Source: Linanthus parryae
Lineage: Eukaryota > Streptophyta > Magnoliopsida > Ericales > Polemoniaceae
Length of the DNA stretch: 64,000 nt
Direction: 5' to 3'
Assembly (NCBI GenBank): GCA_023055425.1
Contig: JALGPY010000002.1
Span: 157,057,345 to 157,121,344, forward strand
Below the pieces are notes generated by a model. The model did no database searches. It saw only the letters and a program-made list of their open reading frames with translations, and was not told where the DNA came from. A program made the position numbers and the translations under genes. Position 1 is the first letter of the stretch. Each line of letters begins with the position of its first letter. Shown piece after piece: positions 23,167 to 34,977 of the stretch.

Positions 23167-23505
23167 TTACATCCTCTCCTCCTTAGAGGAGTGACGTCCC
23201 CGGAACTCGGTTAATACCTCATCGACGAAGAGGTGCGGGTACTTATCCCTCATTGCGTCCTCGGTTTCCCAAGTAGCTTCCTCTGTGAGGTGATTCTTCC
23301 ACAAAAATTGGACCAATTTGATGCTCTTATTCCGCGTTTCCCTCGTCTTGAGATCCAAGATCTTGACTGGCTGCTCCTCATAAGTTAGTGCATGGTCCAA
23401 TTCTATGGGTTCCGAGTCTAGGACGTGAGATTGATCGGCAATGTACTTCTTCAACTCAACATGGAATACGTTGTGAACACGTCTGAGATTCGATGGTAGG
23501 TCCAA
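23167..23505 (-). pseudogene. pol: Integrase C-terminus with chromodomain
   Basis: 112 open codons. RRVHNVFHVELKKYI is the usual end of Ty3 INT. EEQPVKILDLKTRETRNK, IKLVQFLWKNH, EEATWETEDAMR and KYPHLF form the chromodomain of Tekay-type chromoviruses, thought to steer integration to heterochromatin. This module reads through without a stop, unlike the rest of pol. Confidence 0.85.
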
Positions 23506-24480
23506 TCGATATGCCAGTTCTCCGATCCTTTCCCCGACATAATAAGGTCCAATGAAATTCGGGCTTAACTTCCCTTTCTGATTGAACCTCCTGACTCCTT
23601 TAGTCGGTTAGACTTTCAGAAACACTTTATCACCTACTTGGAACACAAGTGGTCTTCTTTTATGAATAGCGTATGATTTCTGCCTGTCTTGTGCTGGTTT
23701 CATCTTCTGTTGAGTAAGTCAAACCTGGTGAGTCATATCTTAGATGATCAGCGGTCCAAGTGCAACTGTCTCGCGGATGTCGATCCAGCACAGTGGGGTC
23801 CTATACTTTCTTCCGTATAGAGCTTCGTGAGGTTCCATCCCAATGCTAGCATGATAACAGTTGTTGTAGGAAAACTCTATTAGAGGTAGTCTATCAACCC
23901 ATGAACCCTGAAAAACCATGACACAAGCCCGCAGCATATCCTATAAAGTCTGGATTGTCCTATCTGTTTGACCATGTGTTGCTGGGTGAAAGGCTGTACT
24001 GAAACATAACTTTGTCCCCTGCGCTTCTAGAAGTGCTTGCCAGAAATGAGAGAGAAAGTTTGGATCTCTTTCTGAAACAATCGACTCTAGTACTCCATGA
24101 TACCGCACTATGTTCTTAACATATGCTTCTGCCCTTTGTTCCATATTCCATGTGTCCTTCATCGAAATGAATCTCGCTGTCTTGGTTAATCTTTCTACTA
24201 TTACCCAAATTGAATTCAGCCCATTCCTTGATACTGGTAGAGCTGTTACAAAATGCATTGAGATCGCATCCCATTTCCACTTAGGAAATTTTAGTGGTTG
24301 CACTAATCTTCCCATTCTCTTGTGCTCAAACTTTACTTTCTCTGACGTGATACATCGCGCTACGATCTCTGCTACTTCATTCTTCATCTTGGGCCACCAA
24401 AACTGTTTCTTCATAACCTTGTATAAATTTTCCCCTCCGCGATGAACTGAATAGGGTGTGAAATTCGCCTCTTGCATCAA
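23506..24480 (-). pseudogene. pol: Ty3 integrase, broken (C)
   Basis: The frame at 23941-24480 (179 codons) starts in the zinc-finger region (YKVMKKQFWWPKMK). The core has WDAISMHFVT, where a family-typical Asp is His, SERDPNFLSHFWQ with the second Asp, and FHPATHGQTDRTIQTL, where the usual Glu is Asp. A stop follows the QTL and the fold continues in 23740-23937 (LPLIEFSYNN, ALYGRKYRTPLCW). With two catalytic positions changed it cannot be active. Confidence 0.83.
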
Positions 24481-25135
24481 TTTTTCCTTGATATCTGCAC
24501 AGCTCTAAGGTACACACAGCCTTCCCTTATACCGGATACTTCCTTCTCCGTTAATCTGAAATTATTTTGTTGAACCGTTCTGACCCTTTCCAACTTCACG
24601 TCTCCTGGTTGGCCTTTCTTTATTTCTTCCAAGATGTCAGACACAATTGTCATACTCCCAAATATGTTGCTCACATTACCTTGCTCCATCACTTCAATTT
24701 GCATCTTCTCGAACTCTTTGCACAAATATTGCGGTATGACCCACGTGGAATTCAGTGTGTGATTTGATTTCCTGTTCAAAGCATCTGTAACTACGTTTGC
24801 ATTCCCTTCATGATACTGAATCTCCAAGTCATAGTCCTTGATCAACTACAGACATCTGCTTTGCTTTTGGTTCAGCTCCTTGTGGGTGAAGTTGTACTTC
24901 AAACTGTTGTGGTCAGTGAACATTCTACAAGTCGCTCCATACAAATGATGCCTCCAAATCTTGAGTGCAAACACAACCGCTGCCAACTCTAAGTCATGTG
25001 TTGCATTGTTCTCCTCATGCAGTTTCAACTGCCTTGATGCATAAGCAATAACCTTCATGTCTTGCATAAGCACGCACCCCAAGCCCTTCTTTGATGCATC
25101 GTTTTACACCTCAAACTCCCCTGACTATTAGGTAG
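24481..25135 (-). pseudogene. pol: Ty3 RNase H, broken (C)
   Basis: Pieces 24846-25082 and 24477-24845 carry [47 protein letters not shown] and the tail YHEGNANVVTDALNRK. This follows RT and precedes INT, as in Ty3/gypsy. Stops separate the pieces. Confidence 0.82.
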
Positions 25136-26047
25136 AGTCAACAAGGGTGCCGTTGTTAGCTTGTCCTTTAAGATTTGAAATGCTTCTTCGCAACTTTCAT
25201 TCCAAACAAACTTCACAGTCTTCTTAGTCAAATTTGTCAAAGGCCTCGCAATCTTTGAAAAGTCCTTCACGAACCTTCGATAGTAGCATGCCAATCCCTG
25301 AGAACTCCTGATTTCTAACGCATTCTTTGGTCTAGGCCAATCCTTTACTGCTGTCATTTTAGCTTGATCAACTGATACTCTTTCAATCGGGATGATATGT
25401 CCCAAGAATGGCAGTTTGTCCAGCCAGAACTCACACTTAGATAGCTTTGCATATAACTTATCCTCTATTAGGGTTCCCTAAAATTTTCTAAGGTGCTCCT
25501 CATGCTGTTCCCTGCTCTTCGAATACACCAATATGTCATCAATGAAGACTACCACATGGCGGTCTATGAACGGTCTCAACGTCAGGTTCATTATGTCCAT
25601 AAACACTGCCGGTGCATTGGTTAAACCGAAAGACATCACTGTGAACTCGTAATGTCCATACCTTGTCCTGAGGGCTATCTTTGGAATGTCCTTCTATGCC
25701 ACCCTAAGGTGGTGGTAACCAGTTCTTAGGTCAATCTTCAAAAAGACACTTGATCCTTGCAACTGATCAAATAGATCGTCTATCCTTGGCAATGGATACT
25801 TTTTCTTGATCGTCACGCTGTTCAACTCCCTGTAGTCTATACATAGCCTAAGGCTCCCATCATTATTCTTCACGAGCAACACTGGTCTAATGTATCCCTC
25901 CTCTAGCATCTCCTTCAACTGATCCTTTAACTCTTTTAGCTCTACAGGCGCCATGCGGTACGGTGCCTTCGAAACTGGTGCCGTTCCTGGAACTACTTCA
26001 ATTGTAAACTCCACTTCCCTTGTTGGTGGCATTACTCGGGATTTCAT
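25136..26047 (-). pseudogene. pol: Ty3 reverse transcriptase, broken (C)
   Basis: The start is [22 protein letters not shown], then [30 protein letters not shown] and [14 protein letters not shown] (25694-26047). After a stop, the catalytic motif FIDDILVYS is intact at about 25520-25546, followed by the thumb (FLGHIIPIERVSVD) and NLTKKTVKFVWN. At least two in-frame stops. Confidence 0.85.
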
Positions 26048-26297
26048 CCGGGAACACGTCTGGAAACTCTTGTGCTACAGGTATATCCCTTAACTCGTTC
26101 TCTTCCGCTGAAAGGTCTTGAATGTAACACAAGTAAGCCTCATGGCCTTTCTTAACTTGATTAACAATGGTTAAAGATGAGAATATCTTGACAGAAGGTT
26201 CCCTAGGAACGCTGCTCTAGGATATGCACTCCCCCTTGGGTCCTTTAAGTCTCATCTTCTGATCAGCACATATGGTGTTGGCCTTGCACTCCATCAA

Positions 26298-26597
26298 CCA
26301 ATCCATTCCCAAAATAACATCAATCTATCCAAGGTTAAAATCAATGAGATTTGATGGTAAGGTGAAACCTAGGATGTTGACCTCTACTCCTTCAAAAACG
26401 GTGTCGCAATTTACTTCTTTACCGTTGGGTGTTGATGTTCTAGTTGAAGGTACTAGTCCTATCTTCTTAGCAAATGCAGATAATATAAATGATAGTGATG
26501 CTCCAGAATCAAATAATGTGAAAGCAGGATGATTTTGAACAAGAAAGGTACCGATCACCACGTTGTTTGCTGCTTCTTCTTCTGTTCTGTTCATCAA
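26298..26597 (-). pseudogene. pol: Ty3 aspartic protease (C)
   Basis: The active site FDSGASLSFI sits in a 90-codon frame, and the second motif DVILGMDWL lies after an in-frame stop at about 26325. The product would cut the Gag-Pol polyprotein. Confidence 0.85.
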
Positions 26598-26603
26598 AAA
26601 TAG

Positions 26604-27764
26604 CTAGCCACCTGGTCTCTGGTTTTTCCCCTGAGCTGCATTGCCTCCATTTCCATTCCCATTGTTGCCATCCCTGTTGTTACCATTTGCGTCCACATTC
26701 CTGTTCTGCCAGCCATTATTGTTGCCATTCTGATTGTCGCAGTTTCCCTGGTGGCCAGCTATGCCATTCCGGAAGTTGTTGTTGCGAACCTGATTACCCC
26801 CATTTTGGTTGTTCTGCCGTAATCTATTCCGCCAATTCCCCTGGTAGTTTTTTCCATCACCTTGATAGTTCTGACCATTGAAGCCTTGCTGATTCTCAGT
26901 CCCCAACCTCTTCCGACAGTCACGGAATATGTGTCCTTTGATGCCACATAACCTACAAGCCAAAATTGCACCACCACAAGTGAATCCTCGATGGGTGCAA
27001 CCACACCTGTTGGAGTTGGAATGGTACTGGTCGCCGCCATTGCCATTCTTAAAGCCCTTGTCTGACCCCTGGTTGTTTATTACCCCTTGGGCGCTAGTTC
27101 CCTAGTCTTCCATCTTTCTCTTACCCTGCTGCTGAGTCAATTTCTGGTGAACCCTCCATATGTTTGCTGCTATCCCATAGGCTTCTGACAAGGTATCATA
27201 TTCTATTGAGAGCATGGTCCTCTGAATCTCAAGCTTCAGACCTCCTAGAAAGAGAGTAAGCTTGCGCCTTTCGGTTGGCACTGTGTCTTCAAAAAATCGA
27301 GCCAACTCTACGAACTTGTCATAATAGTCTGTTACAGAGTCGCTGCCCTGCTCAGTGCGATGAAAGTGCTCTGGATAGAAATTTTTCCTCATAGCGGTCT
27401 TCATTGGATCCCAGTTGCAGCATTCCTAAGCCATGAGTCTTGCTCAATTAGTTGTCCACTAGTTACCAGTCTTCTGTTTGAAATAGAAAGCCGCCTGATT
27501 TATCTAGTGGGCCTCAGGGCAATCCATTGCTTGGAAGAACTTTTCGGAATCCCTGATCCAGTTCTCTAGCAATACCGGATCCTCTTCCCCATAAAAGATG
27601 CTCGGGTTCCACTGAGATATCTTCTTAGTCCAGTCAGGTTCCCGTTCAGCGATGACATTGTTGTTCTGATTGCTCTGGTTGTTGTGGTTCATAGCCTGAA
27701 CAAACTGACCCATATGAGCGATCAACTGAGCCACCTGTGGGTCCAATGCTGTTTCGCCTTCCAT
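26604..27764 (-). pseudogene. gag: Ty3 Gag, broken (C)
   Basis: The start MEGETALDPQVAQLIAHMG is at 27764. The capsid segment (NPSIFYGEEDPVLLENWI; FYPEHFHRTEQGSDSVTDYY) is split by stops around 27410-27500. The zinc knuckle CRLCGIKGHIFRDC (26916-26957) is complete. It is followed by an unusual Asn/Gly/Gln-rich tail (26604-26900) where arginine/glycine-rich sequence is more common. Confidence 0.85.
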
Positions 27765-28264
<500 letters not shown>

Positions 28265-28880
28265 TGTGTAGAAGGAAATCCTTGAGAGAGAGATCCAAGT
28301 GTATACCTCAAACAGGGAATGAGAGTATGAACACATGGAGGTGAAGGCTAGTGAGTAGGGAGAGAGTAAGCAATGGCAACTGTTCTTGAGAGAGAGACAG
28401 TGTGTTGGCTAGCAGAAGATCTGAGATGATCAAGGAGCAGTAATGGAGAGCTAACGACCCTATATATAGTGGGGAAGTGACCGTTAGAGGGGTTAATGCA
28501 CCCATTAATGGTGGCTTAATGATAGCCTCTGTAACGGCACGTTTGACAGTATATGTAGGGCATATTACACACTCGTCAGCATAAGTAGGAAACCGTTATG
28601 AGATCACCGAATTTATGGTACACGCAAACCTTAAACCTCTCAGTCAGTTACCGCTGGTCGCGCGCGAGCTTGCTTGTCGCTCTCGCGCGAGAGACCCTTC
28701 TACAGCCTCCAAACCACTAAGTCCCTACAGGTCACGTGCGGTTAGTATTGTGGGTGGCCCTGTCTCGCAGCCCCCAATGGATAAGTATGACCAGTAATCC
28801 GGTGTATGCAGAGCACGGTTAGATGTGTTGGATGGCCGCCACGTGGCTGTGAGCTATCTGTCTGGAATGCACTATCTACA
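28265..28880 (-). mobile_element. Tat 3' LTR (D)
   Basis: Plus-strand ends TGTGTAGAAGG and TATCTACA. Closely similar to 42177-42791. A TATA box on minus (CTATATATAGGG, about 28460-28470) and a GC-rich hairpin at 28658-28690 are inside. Confidence 0.88.
28658..28690. repeat. GC-rich hairpin in the Tat LTR (3' copy)
   Basis: Arms TCGCGCGCGAGC (28658-28669) and GCTCTCGCGCGA (28679-28690) pair with one mismatch around a 9-base loop. The 5' LTR has longer 15-base arms at 42567-42581 and 42591-42605. Confidence 0.8.
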
Positions 28881-29438
28881 TAAGATTCGAATCCCTATCC
28901 CCCTGGTGTAGCCATGATTGCCTAGGGTTTCGAGACGCCATATAGCCTTTGATGAAGCGTGGACATTGCGAGGTTAACCAGACGCCATCCACATATTTTC
29001 TCCGGTTTTTGAGGCAAGAATAACTCAGAATGATCTGATAGGTCACCAATTTCGCCGGTTACCAAAGTGATGCTGACTCAGCAAATGTGAGCAGTCGTGA
29101 ATCTTAAATGTTGAGGACTATTTAAACCCTTTACTTCTTCAATTAGAACTTTTCTACCGTCATTGCTCCTAAAATTTTAAAAACTAGATAGAGAATCATC
29201 AGCAAGAAGTCGAGACCTTCGATTCTCCCAAGCAGTTCAAGCACTCAGACGTCGACAGGGTTAGTGATTCTCTTCCCTTTTCAATCTTGACCTTGAATTC
29301 TTGAAGATGTTTTTAGCCCCCTTTTGTTCTTGGCATGCAAATCGATATGGGTTTAATGTTCATACTATTCTTCATAACCAATTTAGATAATGATCCTCTA
29401 GATCTTTGTTTTGCGTTTGTCTCCTTGTGTTTTCAGAC
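28881..29438 (+). promoter_or_regulatory. Putative antisense promoter and 5' UTR, copy 1
   Basis: TATTTAAA at 29119-29126 (GGACTATTTAAACCC) lies 320 bases before the start codon. A possible 5'-UTR intron runs from GTTAGT (29260) to TTTTCAG (29436), two bases before ATG. A second region at 34560-34977 matches in order: GCCTTTGATGAAG-like, GAGGCAA, TAGGTCA, TGCTGACTNAGC, TATA box, and an intron acceptor beside ATG. That preservation suggests function. Confidence 0.6.
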
Positions 29439-30990
29439 ATGGCTCCCAAGAAATCTAACAAGAAGGCCGTTGAATTTCCAGAATTGAGCAAGGAACTCTG
29501 GTGCAAAGCCCCCTACCTGGGTTGGGATGATTTCTTCATGGCCACCATCAAGGCGACCACACTCCAGGCGTCCCCAGTAGAAGACGCTCTGCAATTAGTG
29601 CCAGAACCGGAGAGCTGCGACTGGGACGCGACTAGTACTCAAGACATGCAACGAATTGGCCACGAAGCTGGTCTATACGTGTTTACTGACGTTCTCCACA
29701 AGGCCTTTATGGAGGGACTTGACTAGATTGAGGAGTGGACATATTTCATCCTCGATAATTACGATAAGGAATTGAAGCGGGCCAATATTTTTCATGCCGT
29801 GCGCGCGACAGAAGGCCTCAGTGTTAGGGTCGATCATGAGATGCTGCAAACCCTATTTTCCACATACTCCAAGAAGACCCATACCTCCCATTTCCCTAAC
29901 TGTGAAGTCGCGCCCAATCAGGAAGACATAGAGGCGTTATTGGATCTTCCAATTATAGGAGGTGTCGACCCCTTAGCTCCTCTGACTTCTGACGACGAAC
30001 TCACTCTGTTTGGCCAAATGAAGATCTGCATAGCGGACATGAAGAAGTCTGCTTCGAGATGGAAGCCAAATGCGACCTCTCCTTGCGACACATATATATT
30101 CGTGTCTTATGGCGCGAAGAACATCAGGCCGAAGTGGGTGATGTACATTTTCATGGATTTTGTTAAACCCATTGTTGCTCGAGAATGGCTAGAACAAGAC
30201 CCAAATGCCGTTATCGGCGTCGAAGGGAAAGGTGCTTACCATACTCTATGTGGCTTTCTTTTCGTGTGGCTGTTGCGCTACTTGATAGACGGGTCCCCCC
30301 ACAATGGCGTCTTTACCCACGTGCTCGCACTTGCCGTATAAATGACGCTCAAGCAAAAAGTAGCTCTTTTCCCCCTTTTCTTAGGCTCTTTGTATTACCA
30401 CCTAGATTTGGCCGGAAAACATGTTGAGCACTCATAGGGGAGGGTCGATGTTGACTCCTTTGTCAACACTGCATTTCTGTCCATGTGGGCTTTTGAAAGG
30501 TGGCCCTCGTATGATCCAAGTCCTACAGAGGTGAAGATGTGAAACCCGCGTAATGCCAAGAAACTCGAACTCTGCCCTCAAGCATGGCATTGTTATAAGA
30601 CAAGGTCTCCTCAACGTACCTTTGCTCTGATATGCGACGACGTTCGCTACTTCGTGCAGAGAACCTATGCCTCCCGGTTGGAAAACATAGTTTTTATGGG
30701 GGCATGTATAAGGAGGAAGACACCGAGTTCGAATCTGGTCACATAACCGAAGGAGCTTGGGTTTATGGGAGATTCATTAACTACGTTTGAAGAGGGTATC
30801 TGCCTGCTCTTCCTGAGTATCAAATCACTGTTCACTATGATCCATTCCGCGTGAGTCCCCAATTTGGCTATGATGCCGTCGCGCCACCCCTATGGTCTGA
30901 TTCCACTGTTAAGGGCTGTTATGATAAGTTGTTATATGACAAAGGCAACAACCTACAAGTTGCTGAGCTTCCTTTGATTCAACCTGCGCG
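29439..30990 (+). pseudogene. Antisense gene, plant mobile domain part (D)
   Basis: Opposite in direction to D gag-pol. The start MAPKKSNKKAVEFPELSKEL is followed by a plant-mobile-domain (PMD) fold: CEVAPNQEDIEALLDLPIIGG, FLGSLYYHLDLAGKHVEHS (30378-30434) and the closing YDPFRVSPQFGYD (30837-30875). Most of it is in one frame, interrupted by stops near 29724, 30339, 30432, 30538 and 30743, and a frame change near 30700. PMD proteins are known as transposon-borne and host genes linked to silencing; here the role is unknown. Antisense PMD-like ORFs have been reported for Tat elements. Confidence 0.75.
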
Positions 30991-31279
30991 AAGTAGACAA
31001 AGGCGAAACACTCCTGGTATGGTTAACATCTGGAACTTTCAGATCCGTCGTCTCATCAAACCTCAAGCCCAACTTCAACCAAGTAAAGCACATGCGCTTC
31101 TGAAAAACGAATATCCTTTCAAGAAAAACCATGGTCGGGACTCTTCACAATATGGATTTTATTCTTTATTATCTAAAGACCATCATCTGTGTGCACAACT
31201 GATTCTTGATGAGAAGACTGCCATTGTCCAGCTGAAATCTTTTTGGAAAAAGGTCAAGTATGTGGATGACTTTAAACAG

Positions 31280-31348
31280 GTACGCTCGCGCAGGTTTCCT
31301 TTACTCTATATGTAAATGACTCTCTTAACCCGCCCCTCTTGATGACAG
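31280..31348 (+). other. Intron 1 of the antisense gene
   Basis: Donor CAG/GTACGC and acceptor GATGACAG, 69 bases. The reading frame ...VDDFKQ continues exactly in phase with CCLRRFASGD after removal. Confidence 0.6.
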
Positions 31349-31673
31349 TGTTGTTTGAGACGCTTCGCGTCCGGGGATCGCAGCAAAGGCTTTATGAATT
31401 TCCTGAGAGCGAAGAAGGCAACCTCGCCTAATATTCGAATTACTCCGTCTATGCCCATGACCCTTGAAGTCCAACAATTGGTCTTCGATGCACTAGAGGC
31501 CTATCTAGCACCAACTGCCAAGACATTAGCGAAGAAGAGAACTGCTGACACAGTCACTCAACCATCAAAGCGTCCCAGGAGCGAACCTGCAGCCCATGAG
31601 ACTATTTCTCCAGCAAAGAAAGCCTCCCCCACGAAAAAGACTGCTACCAAAACAACATTTGTTAGGAGAAGAG

Positions 31674-31751
31674 GTAATCTCCTCACCTCTTTCTCTTTCA
31701 TTTTTCGTTATAAGCTCTTTATTGACACCCCACTGTTTCGTTTTTCTATAG
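31674..31751 (+). other. Intron 2 of the antisense gene
   Basis: Donor AGAG/GTAATC, pyrimidine-rich 3' half, acceptor TTCTATAG, 78 bases, phase 1. Joining gives VRRR then GSDSSDEE. The intron length is a multiple of three and has no stop, so unspliced reading is also open. Confidence 0.6.
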
Positions 31752-32021
31752 GCAGTGACAGTTCCGATGAGGAAGCGGAAGTCATGACTGAGGAAGAAGC
31801 GATTGCAGAGTCTAAAACCATGGATGAGGAAAGAGAGATGAGAGAAAAGGAAGAAGAAGATAAGAAACTTCAAGAGGTCTTGCAGAAAAGTGTCGAAGAA
31901 CGAGGGCCTCCAGAAAGATCTGCTTCGCGCCCGAACAGAAGTCAAACTCGTTCGACTATTGACCAGATGAAACAATTGCAGATGGGCTTCCATGACCTTA
32001 CTCGCGATGAGGACGAAGAAG

Positions 32022-32104
32022 GTACGATCATTAAATTTTCTTTGTCGCACTACGAGCTTATCTTGGGGGCAATATCACGGGGTATCTAGATATGATATTT
32101 GCAG
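32022..32104 (+). other. Probable intron 3 of the antisense gene
   Basis: Donor GAAG/GTACGA and acceptor ATATTTGCAG, 83 bases. The joined frame meets TAA after two codons, so either the gene is mutated here or the boundary differs. Confidence 0.42.
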
Positions 32105-32135
32105 ATGGTTAAGGGATCAGTGTCGAGAATCATCA

Positions 32136-33385
32136 GGTATATCCACCTCCTTAGCATCATCGTGCTTCATATTACCTTCATGCGACAATAGTGATTCACT
32201 CCACACTTAACCAGGTCACACAAAATCCAAAGGAATCGACGATAATCTCTGCGCGGATATCCCATACGAGAGTGGAAAGAGTGGGTCTTTTTGTCATAGC
32301 CCTTTCAGCTCTTATGATTTATTTTACTCTAGGACTAACTGCGAACTTTCGTTACGAAACAGACGCTGATCCATTGGTGCGGGAGCCCCGCAAGCTGCGT
32401 AGTGCCATCGTCGTGCCCCCTTCTGTTTTCGAGGATAACCAGGACAATCTAAAAGACAAAGCTCTTGGAGGAGCTGAGGTCGCGATTCAAAAGCCGAGCA
32501 ATGAAGAACCTGTGGTTGCCCTGCAAGGACCTGGTGTTGAAATGGTTGACCCTGAGAGCGAGCGCCTCGAACTCATCGTTGAACAAGAGGAATAGGAGGA
32601 AGCTTTTGAACAGGAGCAGGAACGAAGTGCTGAAACAAGAGAGGAGGTCGTCCTCCCAAGAGTTGATGCTTCTGAGCAAGATGTACTTCTCACTTCTGAA
32701 GCTCCTTGAAGTGTTTCTCCTGCAACTGCCTTGCCCACGGGGATCCCCCTTGAAATTGCAGAGCAAGTTGAGGTTGCTGACAAAGTGGGGACTTCGAGTC
32801 CAACTCTCGAAGGAGTTGCAGATCCTGAGCCTATTGTGGGTGTTAATGCACCTGATCAGGACGTGATGCATGCTCAGCCGCCCGCTCTTGATGCTGATAT
32901 TGCTGCGTAAACTAACGTCGCACATGAAACTGTTCTAGAAGCGCTGGAGACTGTACAAAGTGTAGACGAAGCAGGAGGAGAAAGAAACAAAGATGCAGTT
33001 ATGGGTGAGCCCCCTCAAGACGCGTCCTCGAAGACCAGTACTCCTCTAGCCGCGACTAAGGTGTCTACAAGGACTGTTCCTCCTACACAAGATACCTCAA
33101 AAGGTGTTGGCTCTTCAGAGGGACCTAGTGAAAATTTGTCGCTTCCCAACATGGGCATTGAGTATTCTGGCTTCGACCTGGATGTACTTTACAGTTAAAA
33201 TCCATGGGCAATGTGGGGCTCGCAGATTGCCGAAATATTTGTTGCTGAAAGGAGTTATGCCATTCCTGCAGAATATTTTGCGCGTGAATTTTTAACAGAC
33301 CAAAGATTAGCTGCGACAGCCTCTTCAAGTGGTGGTTAAACAACGACTCCTATTGCCTCACTTCAGCAGATTGTTGAAGGAACTG
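32136..33385 (+). pseudogene. Antisense gene, acidic low-complexity part (D)
   Basis: A Glu/Val/Ala/Pro-rich segment in one main frame with stops near 32593, 32707, 32908 and 33196. Recognisable pieces are EDNQDNLKDKALGGAEVA, EEPVVALQGPGVEMVDPE and PPTQDTSKGVGSSEG. It then passes to IAEIFVAERSYAIPAEYF and a conserved-looking LQQIVEGT before intron 4. No known domain is recognised. Confidence 0.55.
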
Positions 33386-33466
33386 GTAAGACAATTCGTC
33401 CTCCGGTTCACGGATCATAACTTTATGCCTTTACTAAGTGGTTTCCTTCCATCTTTGTATGTATAG
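33386..33466 (+). other. Intron 4 of the antisense gene
   Basis: Donor ACTG/GTAAGA, T-rich 3' half, acceptor TATGTATAG, 81 bases, phase 1. Splicing joins LQQIVEGT to GIDQACLEWIMKV in frame. This is the cleanest splice pair in the region. Confidence 0.65.
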
Positions 33467-33948
33467 GTATTGATCAGGCTTGCCTTGAATGGATTATGAA
33501 AGTGCGCATATCGTATCCGACTACATTTACCAGAATTCTGGAACTAGCGCCTAGAGATAGAGGAGATCTTCTCAGAGAGATGGCTTCTCTCTTGGAGAGA
33601 GTGCGTAATACAACTCCCGCGAGCACCTCAGTTACTAGTTCTCAAAGTCTTCTTTCAAGTGCGAATGGCCTCCAGCAAGTTGCAGCAGGTAGACTAAACC
33701 TGGATTTCCTCATACAGAGGCTGATTAAGATCAACAACTCTGCGCAACTTAGGCTCGAATGCATCAACTATAGCAAGGAAAAGGCTGCCCTTAAGGCGCG
33801 CATAGATGTGCTTGACAAAGCCATCAGAGAATTTGAAGAATATGTGAAGCACCACAAGAGTAACAAGGACCGCATGGACTTACTATCTTGCAATTGCATA
33901 AAGTTTTCAGCCGAAGACTCTCTCCAGAAATACTTCTTTGAAGATTAG
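33467..33948 (+). pseudogene. Antisense gene, C-terminal coiled-coil part (D)
   Basis: Open from the exon start to the stop at 33946: YPTTFTRILELAPRDRGDLL, then a Ser/Gln-rich segment and a heptad-like helix (KEKAALKARIDVLDKAIREF EEY region). The end DSLQKYFFED is followed by TAG. No domain recognised beyond a probable coiled coil. Confidence 0.6.
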
Positions 33949-34130
33949 AAGTGTAATACTGCAATAACTCATGTCTGTTTTCAACTATCTTTTGATGTAA
34001 AATTTTGTGCCATTCTGAACGTGGCCGCGAGCTTTCGCTCTTGTTTCTGTTGCGCGCATGTTAAGCGTTGTTTTGCCGTTTCTGCTTGACTTATGTTTTG
34101 GATCACTGTTTTGCAATGCTATTTTAATCA

Positions 34131-34500
34131 AATAGGCTTAGATCCGTTCTCATTTAGATGAACCTTTGCCTCACATATTGCTGCTATTTTACAAAGCAAG
34201 GAGCACAGTAAAGAGGCTTTACCATAACTGTAAAGCTCTGCGCGCCTATTCCATGAGAATGAGTGAGCTGCTTAGGTTTTGCCATTATATGGGAATGGGC
34301 TTGATTAGGAAACTACTATCTAGGCAGATAGGCTTATGCTCGCATATTGCTGCTATCTGGACAGATAGGCTTACACTCGCGTATTCTGCTATCGAAATAG
34401 GCGGGCTTTGGTTTTGGTATCTAAGAAGATAGGCTTTTTCTTGCTGCTATCTTGAACAGATAGGCTTACACTTGCGTACTGTTGCTATAGTCGTGCATAA
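34131..34500. repeat. Stem-loop minisatellite, cluster 1 (D)
   Basis: Irregular tandem units of about 40 bases with the core GCTGCTATCT-N4-AGATAGGCTT (for example 34347-34370). CTATCT and AGATAG are complementary, so each unit can fold into a small hairpin. It lies downstream of antisense gene copy 1. Confidence 0.75.
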
Positions 34501-34559
34501 TCGCGCAATCGCTTGCTGTGGAGACTTCAGAACCAGTCGTGGGTTTTCTTTAATTTAAA

Positions 34560-34977
34560 TAATTTAATGTCTAAAAGACCCCGGTCCCCATAAGCCGTCT
34601 TCATTGCCTAAGGCTTCTGTAGCGTCATAGCCTTTAATAGGGGATGTCCGTTACCCCGTAACCCAAGCGTCGTCCGCATGCTTTTGCCAATTCTCGAGGC
34701 AAATCCCGTAGGTCATTGATTCTCGCTTGTTTTCGAGACATTGCTGACTTAGCCGAGAACTGAAGAGTCACCCTCCTAGGTCCTATATAAACCCCCTTCT
34801 GGCCTCTCATTATTCACCAATGTAACCCCTTGGGCTTGTGAATGAAAGAGAGTCTCATCTTGAGTAATCATGCAACCTTCTCTGAGTCTTTGTTGTTCTT
34901 AATATTGCTCTTCACTACTTTACAATTCATACTGGCTCTGCATTTCTAAATCTGCATGTGTCCTTTGTGCTCTAGAA
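34560..34977 (+). promoter_or_regulatory. Putative antisense promoter and 5' UTR, copy 2
   Basis: TATATAAA at 34784-34791 (GGTCCTATATAAACCC), TGCTGACTTAGC at 34742-34753 and an intron-type acceptor GTGCTCTAG two bases before ATG parallel copy 1 (28881-29438). Confidence 0.58.

Larger units (their letters stand above)
30991..32135 (+). pseudogene. Antisense gene, middle charged part with introns (D)
   Basis: After the PMD come NTPGMVNIWNFQIRRLI and a frame that joins across short introns. 31279/31349 is phase 0, 31673/31752 is phase 1, and 32021/32105 is likely but enters a stop. The exons give a lysine-rich stretch with SPAKKASPTKKTATK (possible nuclear signal) and a glutamate-rich stretch (SDSSDEEAEVMTEEEA, REMREKEEEDKK) likely to form a coiled coil. 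Confidence 0.68.

Noticed and set aside
31565..32050. 161-codon minus-strand frame Phe/Ser/Leu-rich
   Set aside because: Shadow of the plus-strand Lys/Glu-rich exons, and it also crosses intron 2.
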